Of a stretch of DNA of 64,000 nt, positions 23,749-33,791 are shown in pieces; position 1 is the stretch's first letter, and every line of letters starts with the position of its first letter. Under the pieces are notes generated by a model that was not told the DNA's origin, made no database searches, and saw only the letters and a list, made by a program, of their open reading frames with translations. Source of the stretch: Acidimicrobiaceae bacterium (GTDB taxonomy: Bacteria > Actinomycetota > Acidimicrobiia > Acidimicrobiales > Ilumatobacteraceae). The DNA is taken from the NCBI GenBank assembly GCA_020637295.1, contig JACJWF010000012.1, positions 57,153 through 121,152 of the forward strand. The letters run 5' to 3'. A program made the translations under genes and the position numbers.

Positions 23749-26700
23749 CTATCTCACGTTCACGCAGGCCGCCCAGTGGCATGTCCCCATGCCGGGCTGC
23801 AGCAGTTCGCTCAAGTTCGTCGAAGACTGGACCGTCGTTGAGCCCGAGTAGACCGTCAAACCGTCGGGGGTTTTCAACGTGTAGTTCGGAATCTGCTCCC
23901 CTGGCCTGTACACCTGATACGGCGATGCTGGACCGCCGGTCTCAATCGCTCCACCAAGCGAGTCCGGGATTCCCTGTCCGTGCGGCGCGTAAACGTGGAC
24001 CGAGGTCCCCTCCGGAACGGTGGTGGTACCTGCGCCGTACCGATACTCACCGTGGCCAGCGAACACTGTCTGGCCATCAGGTCGCCCGCCTTCCAACACT
24101 CGACCGGCGTATCCATCGCCAGCACCTCGCATTCCTGACTCTGTGGCGGGTGTCCCGGGCGCAGTCCGGTCTGTGTGGGACTGCTGGCTCGTTTGCTCTG
24201 CGTTGCGTTGGGAGGATCGCTGCTTGTTCACCTCGTTCCAGGCCATCACAGCCCCGGTACCGAAGTCGATGAGCCGGCTCTGCCAGTCCGTCGCGGCGGC
24301 CCAGGCCTGGCTCCATGTACCACCCGCCAGCAGCACCGCTGTGGCATCTGCGACGGCCCCAGTGGCCACCGCTGCGCCCGCGGACGCAAGGACCACGGTC
24401 ATCTCCCTAGACGCCAGCTGAGCGCCGGACCCCGCGATCCGGGCGACGCCGGCAGAGACCAGGCCGACGGCGATGTCGATGCCAATGCTCTTCGGATCGA
24501 ACGTGTACTTGACGAGATCCCAGACGCCTTGCCCCGACACCAGTCCGTCGAAGAACCGCGCCGCGGCTCCGCCACAAGCCCCAGCCAACGCCCCCGCACC
24601 GGCCGCAGTGCATCCGACCGTGGCAGCCGTGGCCACGACAACCGACCCAACGACCTTGAGCGTGCCGATCCAACTCGTATCGGGCGAGTTCACGGCCGTG
24701 ATCAGCGAAACAGGCCCGGCCAAGGTGGAAACACCCGAGGCGACCGACGCGTCCCCCCTCGCACGACGCTTGGCGACCTCCTCGTCGTGGTGGCGGTTGA
24801 ACTCCTGGAGCGCCGCGTCGACACCGACCCCCACATCCTCGGCGCTGTGGCCCGTCGGGTCCCACATGCCGAGCGGGTCGGCCAACCCGTAGGCGTAGCG
24901 GTTCAGCGTCCCAGGTTCTGCTGCGTCGCCTGCCCACGAGTCGCGGGTCCGGAACGAGCCCACGGACGGCGCGAACCATCGGGCACCCATCCACACGTCA
25001 CCCGTGACCGAGTCGGTGACATCGCCCTGGAATCCGACAGGGATACCGGTGGAGCCGCTCGTTGCGATGACCGCCCCGAATGGGTCGAAGACCCTGGTGA
25101 AGTCAATGGAGCCGCTCCCGACGGCGAGACCGATCGAGACGTCTCCGTGGCGGTCCGGCACGACCCAATCCGTCGATGACCCATCGCTCGCCGACACCAA
25201 GACTCCGAACGGGGTTCGGCCAAGCGTCCAGGCGCCGACAGTGACCGGATCGGCACCGAGGCCTGAGTAGCTCAACTCCTCTGCGCCGATCGAGATCACC
25301 CGGCCGAGTCCGTCGCTGACGATCTGTCGGCCATCGGAGTCGGCCATCCTGCCGAGCGGGTCATATGCGAAGGTGTGAACCGACTGGCCGTTGCTGACCT
25401 GGGTCAGGTCGCCACGTGCGTCGTATTCGTACGAGGTCCCGTCCGTCGATGACACCAGACGATTCCGCTCGTCGTAGGTGTACTGGACCGTGCCGGCCCC
25501 GATCCGATTGCCCGCGGCATCCCACTGGTAGTCGACCGTGGCGCTGGACGGCTGCACCCACTGGGTGAGCCTGCCGAGCCAGTCGTACGCATAGGTGTGG
25601 GTCCCGGCTTGGGAGTTGCCCGGAGCCGTGATCGACTGGGAGGTCAGTTGACCATTGAGGTCGTACGTATAGGCCCGCGATGCGAGCACCCCAGTCCGCG
25701 CAATGGATTCAGAAACGAGCCGGCCAAAGTCGTCCCATTGGTAGTGGTACGTCGTGCCATCAGAGGTGTCGACCTGGGACAGTTGGCCGGCGTTGTCGTA
25801 CGAGTAGGCAAGGGTGGCCGATGCCACCGGGTCTGACATCGACTGGAGGAGTCCTCGGTCATCCCACTGGAAGGTCGCGGAGCCTCCGCCGTCGGTTCGC
25901 TGTATGAGCAGACCATCGTCGTCGTAGCTGTACGCCGTCGGTACAAGCGATGGATCGAGCACCGCTGTAGGCAAACCGCGATCGTCGTATGCGATCGAGA
26001 TGGCTCCCGACGGTGCACTGACCGAGGTGACGCGACCGCCGAGGTCGTACTCGTAGCCGGTGCTGCCAACGTCAATCCCGTCGGTCGCCACGACCGCGAC
26101 CAGCCGGCGGTTGGCGTCGAAGGTCGATACACGCGAGTAGCCGCCTGGTTCCTGGGTTGCCACGGCAAGGCCGCCCGCATCGTAGGTGGTCGTCCACGTC
26201 CGGTCGACGGCGCCCGGGAAGGCGGAGGTTGCCGGTTCGACCACGGACTCCACCTGGTTCCAGGGCGTGTACGTCGACACTGTGATGGAGCCATTGCCAT
26301 CGACTACCGCCGTCCGATTCCCGGCGGCGTCGTAGCGGTACTGGGTGGACACGGTGGCGGAGGGCGTGACCGGCTGGCTCACACTCACGAGACGGTTGAG
26401 CGCGTCGTACGACCGGTACGTGACGTAGTCGTTCGGGACGCCCGGTGTTGCTGCGCCTTCCGGCCGGGTCACCGCTGTGACATTTCCGACCTCGTCGAAG
26501 CTGCGTTGCTCGACAGCCAGGACCGTCTCTGCCGCATCGAGCGTCGAGACGGCGACGGGTCGACCGGCGAGGTCGTAGGAAGTGCGTGTCTGTCTGCCGA
26601 GTGGGTCCACGCTGGCGACGAGACGGCCTGCGAGGTCATAGGTGAACGACCGTGACTGCCCTTCGCCGTCGATCGCCTGGACCAGCTCCGACGCTGCGTT

Positions 26701-29700
26701 GTACGTCCGTACTGTCGTGCGACCCTCAGGGCTGACGGTGGAGGTCAAGTTGCCGAGATCATCGAACCCGTACAACCACGTCATCGCCACAGGGCCGCCG
26801 GCGGTGAATCGCTCGATCGTGGACTCGGCCTGCAGACGATTGAGATCGTCGTACACGTACTCGTGCCTGGCCCCGGTGGGATCCGTCGATGCCGTGCGGT
26901 TGCCGGCGGCGTCGTACTCGTAGGTGGTGGTGGACTGACCAGCTGCTACGGCGGGGCCCACCACCGTGAGCAGCCGACCTGCGTAGTCGTAGCTGTAGGA
27001 CGTGGTGGCGCCGCGACGGTCCGTCGTGGAGATCAGTTGGCCCGCCAAGTCGTACACCGAGACGTCGAATGGCTCGAGTGTGGGACCTGCTGGCGTTACA
27101 TACGCCGGATAGTGCGTCTGGACGAGTTGGCCGACCTGGTCGAACAACTGCCGCAGCACCCCTCCTCGCGGGTCACGTGCTTCGGTCTGGTCGCCAAAGG
27201 TGTTGTACCCGTAGGTGAGCGCCGATGCCTGCGTGCTGGCGCTCAGTCCGTTGGCGTAGGTCACTGCCTCGGGCGACAGGAGGACGCTCAACCGCTTGAG
27301 CTCGTCGAACTGCGACGTGGTCCGGAAGTCGCTCGGGTTCGCACCCGGCGCATTGCCTCGTGCATCAACGACAGCGGTTCGCATGCCGCGCTGGTCGTAC
27401 ACGTAGGTCGTCGTGAGGTCATCGTCGCCGTTCTCCAGCGTCGCGGAGACCTGACGGCCGGCGACATCGTACGTGGCGCTCAAGGTTTCGGTGCGCGTAC
27501 CGTCCGCCCACACCGTCATCAGCACGTTGTCACCCGCGTCGTAGACGAACGTCGTGGCGCGCCCCAGCCCAGCTGGATCGAGTGTGTGCTGGAGCAGCCG
27601 GCCCGCTTCGTCGTAGGCGAAGGTCTCGGTTCTCAAGCCGCCGCCCGTGATCTGCTGCAGCAGATGGCCCGCGGCGTCGTATGAGTACTCGCCGACCACA
27701 AGGGCCCGAGTTCCGCCGCCTGGCTCATGGAAGTCTGTGACGGTGACCGATGCCAGGCGGCCGGCTGCGTCGTACTCCGAAGTGGTGACAACACCCCTTG
27801 CGTCGGTTTCGGCCGCAACGCGTGAGTCTTCGTCGTAGGTTCGCTGCCACAGCGTCGTATCCACTGACGGGCCCAGGATCGGATCGGCTGCCGCATATTC
27901 GCGACTCGGTAGGCCCACGCCGTTGTACTCGGTCACCGTCCTGCGACCGAGTTCGTCCACCGTCGCTACCACTCGGCCGGCAGGGTCATACTCCGTCGCG
28001 GTCTCGCCGCTGCCCGCGACCGCGCTGCTGATCCGTCGATCGGCGTTGTCGTACTCGAAGACGACCTGGCGCGTCGCGTCCGGTGAAGACGAGCCCCCGA
28101 TGTCAGAGAGTGTGGCGGCAATCATGTTCCCGGCTCCGTCAAACGCGTACTCGGCGAGTTGGCGATGAGTGTCGCAAGTCACCGGATTGATCACGCCGGG
28201 GCCAGTCTCCGCGATCACATGGCCGAGGGCGTCGTATTCAACATCTCGGATGACGCCTGCAGGAAACGAGTCGCTGATCTCGGTGATCGAGACCAGCCTT
28301 CCGAGCTCGTCGTACTCGTATTCGACCGTGAGCCCCACCGGGTCAACCATGCGACGCACGTTGCCTTTGCTGTCGTAGTCGTAGGTCGTCACGCCCCCGA
28401 GCGCCGACGTCTCCGCCCGAAGCAGGAACGCGGGCATCACGCCACCGCCCACTGCAGATTCCGTCCCGGCCGTGTACGTGCGCGTCACCGTCGAGATGGG
28501 TACATCCTGAGTGGGTGGGCGAGTCGCGGACAGCAGCAGATGGTGCGCCCCGTCCCACTGCATTGTGATCGCGAACGTCAGGTCATTCGCGTCGGCTCCC
28601 CGCTCATCAACCTCTCGAACCGGATTGTCGAAGGCGTCGTACACGAAGTAGCGAGTTCCCCCACCCGCGTCAGTGCTGGTCAGCACATTTCCATGCGCAT
28701 CCCGAGTCACGGACTGCGTGCGACCCGACGGGAGCACAGTTGCCTCTGGGAACCCGAGCGGGTCATACCGATACTCGGTCACGTTGCCCACAGCATCGGT
28801 GACCAGCCGCTGACGGCGCATCGAGTCGGACTCGACGGTACGAATGCGGCCCGTCGGATCGGTCTGGACGGACTGCAGCGGCGACGGGTACGTGAACGTG
28901 GTCCGTCCCCCGGCACCGTCCTCCTGGGCGACGACACGACCCTGACCGTCGTACTCCACAGCTGCATCGACGTGGCCATTGGCGTCGATCACGGCTTCCA
29001 GCCGCCCTGCCGTCATCGTGTACAGCGTGCAGGTCCCGGTGATCAGCGACGGGTCGATCGGGCCACAAACACGTTCCAGCGTGCTACCGACGTACCCATA
29101 CCGAACGGTGATGGGTGCTGTCACCCCACCCGCGGTCACCGGCGTGGTCCGCACCTCCGTGACAACGGAGCCCGTGTACACGAACGTCAGGCTTCGGCCC
29201 GAAACGCCGTCGACGACCGACGCCAGCTTGCCGAACAGCCATGTCAAGTTCAGGGCGTGACCCAACGCGTTGACGATCTTGGACAGCAGACCCGACGACG
29301 AGAACTCGAACGCGGTCCCGTCACGGAACGTCAGCCGGTAGCCGGAGCCGAGCGTCGTGAGCCGTGTGGTGGCACCAGGCGGCGCGGCGAAGCCTCCGGA
29401 GGGCACCGGGGTGTGGACCTCGTTCCGACCGTCCGGGTACACCACCGTGACGGCTCCGGTACCGCAGTTGACGGCAACACGCGTCTCGTATGTGGATGAC
29501 CACCCTTGGCCGAACATCCCAACGCGCGGGTTCAGGCCGTTGAACGTTCTCGTCAGATCGAGACCCGGCCCCACCGAAGGGATCGCGAGATCATTCGACT
29601 GCCATGTGAAGTTGCCCAGCGACACATTGACATTGCCCGCCAACGATCCGTAGCCGCCGGTTCCGAAGCCCGTCAACGTACCCGCCAATGCTGTCGGCAT

Positions 29701-32118
29701 CACCAGCGTCGAGGCCGCGCCCGTCACCAGCGTCTGCCACTCGTCAACAGTCCCGGACGGGCGATCCGGAATCTGCACTCCGCTCACCGTTCCGCTCGGC
29801 CCCCACCACAAGTTCTGCGGTTCGGCGAACGACGAAGTTGCCGTATCCAAGGCCCAGCGATTGACGAACGTTCCTGCCGTGCATTGGGACGTCTTGAACG
29901 CATACAGCCGACCATCGGGCCCGTAGGCGACATCGGGCGACGAAACCGGCGGAACTACGCCCGACTGCAAGGACTCCAGCGTCATGTCCTCGTTGACCTG
30001 CAGCAGAGTGATCGCCCCCGACGACGCTCGCGCAACGACCACCGGCGTCGGCGTCGCACCGGGCCGAACCGTGACCTTGACCGCCGTCAGCCCAGCCGGC
30101 ATCGTCACCCTCGCCACGGACCCGTCGCCCACATGTCGGCGAACCACATAGCTGCCTGCGAGGTAGTACTGGTACGGCAGCACGAGCGTCGCGCCGGCTG
30201 TCGTCGTGTTCGCCACCGTCCAGGAGGTCTGCTCCACCCACGTCATCCCGAAGTCGGGCGAGATCTGTTCGTATCCCGTGTATCCCGACGCCACGTGCAG
30301 CTGCGGCACGGCCGGTGAAAACGCCTCGGTACCGGTCATCGCCCCATAGCCCCGGTACCTCACCGGCGCAGGGCCGTACCACTGGTCGAAGAACCAGTAC
30401 GACGTCGCCGTCCGGTCACACGCACACGTGGGCGAGGCGGTGTTCCCATGGTCAGTGAGCATGAAGACATGGCCGAGGTCGGACACGTACAGCTGAATGC
30501 CGGTACGGTTCGGCGGCGCGACCCCAAGATCATCCACCCGGCCATCGGGAGCGGTGCGGTAGACGTGTGTCGAGCCGCTCACCGGTGCTGCGAGGTAGAC
30601 CGTCCAGTAGCCGCTCTGGCTGGTGGCGGAACCCGACGGGCCATTGACCGAAACATGAGCCACTTCGGCGGCAGTGCGAGCGACCGGCTGGGCCGCACCC
30701 GCGGCCACGGGTGATGCCTGCCCCGTCACCGCGTACAGCGTCGTCCCGCTGAGCGTCAAGCCGTCAATCGCACTGGACTGCTCGGCGGACACCGGTGGCG
30801 CCAGGACCGTCTGCGAACCCGCGATCGCATAGTTGTACCTGGAAATCCCACTCTGCCACTGCCCTGGGTCCAGTGGGCTCTGATACTGCGCTTCCTCGAT
30901 GCCTGCACTGAGGTCCAGAGTGCGATCGAGGCGTGTCACCGTTGTCCCGGAGACAGGCGCCGAGTCGCGCACCAAGAGCTGACCGTTCGAGTAGCCGAAC
31001 CAGATGCTGTCCGTATGCGGTCGCGTCGACCCGCTCGTGTCGACACCCTCGATGAACTTGTACGGCAGAGGCTCGTTCACCGCAAGCACGGTCCACGTCG
31101 CCCCGCTGTCCGCACTCACACTGATGATGTAGGCCCGCCCATAATCACCGAGCAGGTTCGCCTTCTTCAGAGACGCCACGGCAACAGCACCACCACCAAG
31201 ATTCAGAAACGTCGGCGAGTTACACCCGACCAGCGGCACGGACTGCTGCCCGCCATATGACTGATATGTCTCCAGGTCGAAGCGGCCGTAGCCAAGAATT
31301 GTTGCCCAACTACCCCCGCCAGCACCGCAGTCGTAACTGTGCAACGTCGAACCCTGCAGGAACGCCGCAGTCGCCGAGGACAGCGACTTACCGTAGCTCC
31401 ACGACGAACCCGAATTCACTGATGAAACCACGCATCGACGGCGGGTCGTGATCACCGCGACGTAGTTGACCGACACCAGCACCTGGCTCACGCTCTCCGC
31501 AATCGTGCTGGGGTTGTAACAGTTGCCCCCACCCGAGTTGACCCACGCCCCGGCGTCGTACCGGAACACCGTCACAGGCGACTGGTTGCCCTGTGAGCGC
31601 CCCGAGTGCGCGACAAACACCACGCCTCCGCTACCGACCCCAACGGCTGGCATTACCCCCCATGGGTAGCCGACGGGCAATCCGATGTCCTCCCACGCAA
31701 GACCATCAGGCGATCGCAAGATGGTCCACCCCGCAGACCTACGAATCGCCGTCGCATACCAGAGCCCGCCACGTGACACAGAACCCGACCACTGCAGCAC
31801 ATCAGACGCAACCGGAACAGCCGGCTGCGCGACAGCGGGCGCCAGGCCGGAGACCGCCGCCGCCACCGCCGGCCCCGCAGACGCCTGCGCTGCTGCCAGG
31901 TGACCAACACCACGAACGAGCCGCTGCACCACACTCAAAGGCTCCCGTTCCAGCGGATCGACAGCCTGCTGAACCCGCATGGCCGGAGCGATCCCTGGCG
32001 CCAGCAGATCAGGCGACAGCACCACCGGATTCGGCGCAGCAGCTACGGGAACAGGAGCCGGCACAGCAATGCCGGACGCAACCATCGAGAAGACCAAGAG
32101 AAGCCGTAGTGCGCGCAC
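23749..32118 (-). CDS. giant secreted Rhs/YD-repeat protein with Stv-like C-terminal domain
   Basis: 2,789 residues from GTG 32118, chosen because TACTCT sits 6 nt upstream and a Sec signal (ALRLLLVFSMVASGIAVPAP) follows. Residues ~100-800 look like a beta-propeller with Asp boxes (SADSGATW, SPDFGMTW). Around 825-880 is a DUF6531-like segment (LGNFTWQSNDLAIPSVGPGL). From ~1055 to ~2320 there are tens of YD repeats (YDxxGR, YDxAGNR). The Rhs core RYAYGLADPLGMWDPTGH ends near 2420, followed by a hydrophobic pre-tip stretch. The last ~115 residues (VFAGHGEYRYGAGTTTVPEG, VYRPGEQIPNYTLK, SELLQPGMGTCHWAAC) match the putative adhesin/toxin Stv domain. The Rhs shell encloses and releases the tip. It heads the toxin array. 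Confidence 0.9.
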   Translation of the reverse strand: MRALRLLLVFSMVASGIAVPAPVPVAAAPNPVVLSPDLLAPGIAPAMRVQQAVDPLEREPLSVVQRLVRGVGHLAAAQASAGPAVAAAVSGLAPAVAQPAVPVASDVLQWSGSVSRGGLWYATAIRRSAGWTILRSPDGLAWEDIGLPVGYPWGVMPAVGVGSGGVVFVAHSGRSQGNQSPVTVFRYDAGAWVNSGGGNCYNPSTIAESVSQVLVSVNYVAVITTRRRCVVSSVNSGSSWSYGKSLSSATAAFLQGSTLHSYDCGAGGGSWATILGYGRFDLETYQSYGGQQSVPLVGCNSPTFLNLGGGAVAVASLKKANLLGDYGRAYIISVSADSGATWTVLAVNEPLPYKFIEGVDTSGSTRPHTDSIWFGYSNGQLLVRDSAPVSGTTVTRLDRTLDLSAGIEEAQYQSPLDPGQWQSGISRYNYAIAGSQTVLAPPVSAEQSSAIDGLTLSGTTLYAVTGQASPVAAGAAQPVARTAAEVAHVSVNGPSGSATSQSGYWTVYLAAPVSGSTHVYRTAPDGRVDDLGVAPPNRTGIQLYVSDLGHVFMLTDHGNTASPTCACDRTATSYWFFDQWYGPAPVRYRGYGAMTGTEAFSPAVPQLHVASGYTGYEQISPDFGMTWVEQTSWTVANTTTAGATLVLPYQYYLAGSYVVRRHVGDGSVARVTMPAGLTAVKVTVRPGATPTPVVVARASSGAITLLQVNEDMTLESLQSGVVPPVSSPDVAYGPDGRLYAFKTSQCTAGTFVNRWALDTATSSFAEPQNLWWGPSGTVSGVQIPDRPSGTVDEWQTLVTGAASTLVMPTALAGTLTGFGTGGYGSLAGNVNVSLGNFTWQSNDLAIPSVGPGLDLTRTFNGLNPRVGMFGQGWSSTYETRVAVNCGTGAVTVVYPDGRNEVHTPVPSGGFAAPPGATTRLTTLGSGYRLTFRDGTAFEFSSSGLLSKIVNALGHALNLTWLFGKLASVVDGVSGRSLTFVYTGSVVTEVRTTPVTAGGVTAPITVRYGYVGSTLERVCGPIDPSLITGTCTLYTMTAGRLEAVIDANGHVDAAVEYDGQGRVVAQEDGAGGRTTFTYPSPLQSVQTDPTGRIRTVESDSMRRQRLVTDAVGNVTEYRYDPLGFPEATVLPSGRTQSVTRDAHGNVLTSTDAGGGTRYFVYDAFDNPVREVDERGADANDLTFAITMQWDGAHHLLLSATRPPTQDVPISTVTRTYTAGTESAVGGGVMPAFLLRAETSALGGVTTYDYDSKGNVRRMVDPVGLTVEYEYDELGRLVSITEISDSFPAGVIRDVEYDALGHVIAETGPGVINPVTCDTHRQLAEYAFDGAGNMIAATLSDIGGSSSPDATRQVVFEYDNADRRISSAVAGSGETATEYDPAGRVVATVDELGRRTVTEYNGVGLPSREYAAADPILGPSVDTTLWQRTYDEDSRVAAETDARGVVTTSEYDAAGRLASVTVTDFHEPGGGTRALVVGEYSYDAAGHLLQQITGGGLRTETFAYDEAGRLLQHTLDPAGLGRATTFVYDAGDNVLMTVWADGTRTETLSATYDVAGRQVSATLENGDDDLTTTYVYDQRGMRTAVVDARGNAPGANPSDFRTTSQFDELKRLSVLLSPEAVTYANGLSASTQASALTYGYNTFGDQTEARDPRGGVLRQLFDQVGQLVQTHYPAYVTPAGPTLEPFDVSVYDLAGQLISTTDRRGATTSYSYDYAGRLLTVVGPAVAAGQSTTTYEYDAAGNRTASTDPTGARHEYVYDDLNRLQAESTIERFTAGGPVAMTWLYGFDDLGNLTSTVSPEGRTTVRTYNAASELVQAIDGEGQSRSFTYDLAGRLVASVDPLGRQTRTSYDLAGRPVAVSTLDAAETVLAVEQRSFDEVGNVTAVTRPEGAATPGVPNDYVTYRSYDALNRLVSVSQPVTPSATVSTQYRYDAAGNRTAVVDGNGSITVSTYTPWNQVESVVEPATSAFPGAVDRTWTTTYDAGGLAVATQEPGGYSRVSTFDANRRLVAVVATDGIDVGSTGYEYDLGGRVTSVSAPSGAISIAYDDRGLPTAVLDPSLVPTAYSYDDDGLLIQRTDGGGSATFQWDDRGLLQSMSDPVASATLAYSYDNAGQLSQVDTSDGTTYHYQWDDFGRLVSESIARTGVLASRAYTYDLNGQLTSQSITAPGNSQAGTHTYAYDWLGRLTQWVQPSSATVDYQWDAAGNRIGAGTVQYTYDERNRLVSSTDGTSYEYDARGDLTQVSNGQSVHTFAYDPLGRMADSDGRQIVSDGLGRVISIGAEELSYSGLGADPVTVGAWTLGRTPFGVLVSASDGSSTDWVVPDRHGDVSIGLAVGSGSIDFTRVFDPFGAVIATSGSTGIPVGFQGDVTDSVTGDVWMGARWFAPSVGSFRTRDSWAGDAAEPGTLNRYAYGLADPLGMWDPTGHSAEDVGVGVDAALQEFNRHHDEEVAKRRARGDASVASGVSTLAGPVSLITAVNSPDTSWIGTLKVVGSVVVATAATVGCTAAGAGALAGACGGAAARFFDGLVSGQGVWDLVKYTFDPKSIGIDIAVGLVSAGVARIAGSGAQLASREMTVVLASAGAAVATGAVADATAVLLAGGTWSQAWAAATDWQSRLIDFGTGAVMAWNEVNKQRSSQRNAEQTSQQSHTDRTAPGTPATESGMRGAGDGYAGRVLEGGRPDGQTVFAGHGEYRYGAGTTTVPEGTSVHVYAPHGQGIPDSLGGAIETGGPASPYQVYRPGEQIPNYTLKTPDGLTVYSGSTTVQSSTNLSELLQPGMGTCHWAACVNVR

Positions 32119-32236
32119 GAGAGCAGAGTAATCACACAGAAAGGAGGGAAGGTGCGATGCAGCGCGTGAGCAACTCGATGCGCCGCGAAGAGTGACGACT
32201 ACGTTGGCCTGCGAGTCAGCGCCGAACCGCCAACCG

Positions 32237-32358
32237 CTACCGATCGCTGCCGCCGGCGAAGCGGGTGACGACTTCCACGTGGTCGGTCTGGGGGAACAGG
32301 TCCAGCACGGTGGACTCCACGTGGCGGTAGCCGAGCGCGACGAGCAGGGCGGTAGCGG
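32237..32358 (-). pseudogene. remnant of an RNA methyltransferase gene 3' end (diverged duplicate)
   Basis: On the minus strand this reads LLVALGYRHVESTVLDLF-PQTDHVEVVTRFAGGSDR and stop, nearly the same as the last 35 codons of the methyltransferase gene at 34388 (LLAGLGYRHVESTVLDLF-PQTHHVEVVTRFARGTGD). The copies differ at several bases, so this is not a fresh duplication. Same orientation as the intact gene, about 2.1 kb away, with the DUF4143 and ParDE genes in between. Confidence 0.8.
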
Positions 32359-32368
32359 ACCGCCCAGG

Positions 32369-32434
32369 TACCGCACAGCGACGACTAGCGATACCGCAGA
32401 ACGACTAGTCGACATACCGGGAAACGACTAGTCT
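32369..32434 (+). promoter_or_regulatory. repeat-rich promoter/operator of the DUF4143 ATPase
   Basis: Three direct repeats: ATACCGCAGAACGACTAGTC (32391-32410), ATACCGGGAAACGACTAGTC (32414-32433) and a looser copy TACCGCACAGCGACGACTAGC (32369-32389), at 22-24 bp spacing. The last overlaps a TAGTCT -10 box (32429-32434). Looks like an autoregulatory operator. Confidence 0.65.
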
Positions 32435-32435
32435 G

Positions 32436-33677
32436 ATGCCCGTGACCGTGCCGTACCTCGCCCGCGCCGCCGATGCGGTGCTCGCCGACATGCTCCAGGA
32501 CCATGCTGCGATCCTGGTCCTCGGGCCGCGCGCGGCCGGCAAGACGACGACGTGCGCCCAACTCGCCCGCAGCGTCGTCAGGCTCGGGGAGGCCGAGGTC
32601 GCCCGCGCCTTCGAGGCGGGACCAGCCGCCAATCTGGCGGGACGACAAGAGCCGATTCTCGTCGACGAGTGGCAGGAGGTGCCCACATCGCTGCAGGCGA
32701 TCAAGACCGCCGTGGACAACGATCCACGACGGGGGCGCTTCATCGTCACTGGCTCGGTGCGCGGCGACATCGACGCCGTGACCTGGCCGGGTACCGGCCG
32801 CCTCGTCAGGCTGCCGATGTACGGGCTCACCGAGCGTGAGATGGAGGGCCGAACCCGGTCGCGGTCGTGGCTGGCAGAGATCCTCGCCGGCGACAGCCCG
32901 CGTCAACATCGCTCGAATGAGGACATCCGCACGTACGTCCAGCGGGCGCTGCGGTCGGGCTTTCCCGAACCTGCGCTCATCACCACCAACCGGGGGCGCT
33001 CCCGATGGCTGAGCTCGTACGTCGACCAACTGGTGACGCGTGACGCCCAGTCGGTCTCCCCCGGCCGCGATCCACAACGGCTGAGGGCATACCTCACCGC
33101 ACTCGCACTCAACAGCGCAGGCGTGGTCGACGACATCACACTCTGGACCGCCGCCGGCATCGCCAAGGACACTGCGCGCGCCTACGACACTCTCCTTCAG
33201 AACTTGCTGGTCATCGACAAGCTGCCGGCGTGGACGAGCAATCGGTTCAAGCGGCTGACGCTCGCACCGAAGCGCTACCTCGTCGATGCGGGACTGTTCG
33301 CCGGCGTGCTGGGGCTTTCCGAAGACGACGTGCTGTCCGATGGCGATCTCCTCGGTCGACTGATCGAGACCTTCGTCGTCGCCCAGATTCGCGCCGAGGT
33401 AGCACTGATGCCACTCCCGCCGCGACTTCACCATCTGCGCGTCAGCGACGGCGGGCACGAGATCGACCTGGTGATCGAGGTCGGCGCACGGCGCCTCCTC
33501 GCCATCGAGGTCAAGGCGACGGCAACACCCGACCCGGGCGACGCCAAGCACCTTCGGTGGTTCCGGCGCAGCCTTCCCGACGCGGCGCTCACGACGATCC
33601 TGCTCCACACCGGCACCGAGACCGTCACGTTCGCGGACGGCACCGTCGCAACCCCGATCTCGGCCATCTGGAGCTGA
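32436..33677 (+). CDS. AAA_14/DUF4143 ATP-binding protein
   Basis: 413 residues from ATG 32436; a GTG at 32442 fits the leaderless spacing better (7 nt after TAGTCT). Walker A GPRAAGKTT is at 30-38, Walker B ILVDEWQEVP follows, with the sensor FIVTGSVRGD typical of AAA_14 proteins (COG1373). The C-terminal DUF4143 domain carries GHEIDLVIEVGARRLLAIEVKA, which looks like a PD-(D/E)xK-type core (E...D...ExK). The family's role is poorly known; it is frequently mobile and linked to toxin-antitoxin loci, as here. Confidence 0.88.
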   Translation: MPVTVPYLARAADAVLADMLQDHAAILVLGPRAAGKTTTCAQLARSVVRLGEAEVARAFEAGPAANLAGRQEPILVDEWQEVPTSLQAIKTAVDNDPRRGRFIVTGSVRGDIDAVTWPGTGRLVRLPMYGLTEREMEGRTRSRSWLAEILAGDSPRQHRSNEDIRTYVQRALRSGFPEPALITTNRGRSRWLSSYVDQLVTRDAQSVSPGRDPQRLRAYLTALALNSAGVVDDITLWTAAGIAKDTARAYDTLLQNLLVIDKLPAWTSNRFKRLTLAPKRYLVDAGLFAGVLGLSEDDVLSDGDLLGRLIETFVVAQIRAEVALMPLPPRLHHLRVSDGGHEIDLVIEVGARRLLAIEVKATATPDPGDAKHLRWFRRSLPDAALTTILLHTGTETVTFADGTVATPISAIWS

Positions 33678-33756
33678 CACCCGCCCGCCGAGGCAGCGAC
33701 GCGACGACGAGGAACGTCGCGGGATCTGCCGCCAGAGAGCTGTGATCAGCAAGGTG

Positions 33757-33785
33757 TTGACAACTGTTGTCACACGACGCAGACT
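33757..33785 (+). promoter_or_regulatory. promoter and operator of parDE
   Basis: TTGACA (-35, 33757-33762), 17-bp spacer and CAGACT (-10, 33780-33785) sit 6 nt before the GTG start. The -35 overlaps a perfect inverted repeat TGACAAC-T-GTTGTCA (33758-33772), the likely binding site of the ParD antitoxin. Confidence 0.75.
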
Positions 33786-33791
33786 TCCGGC

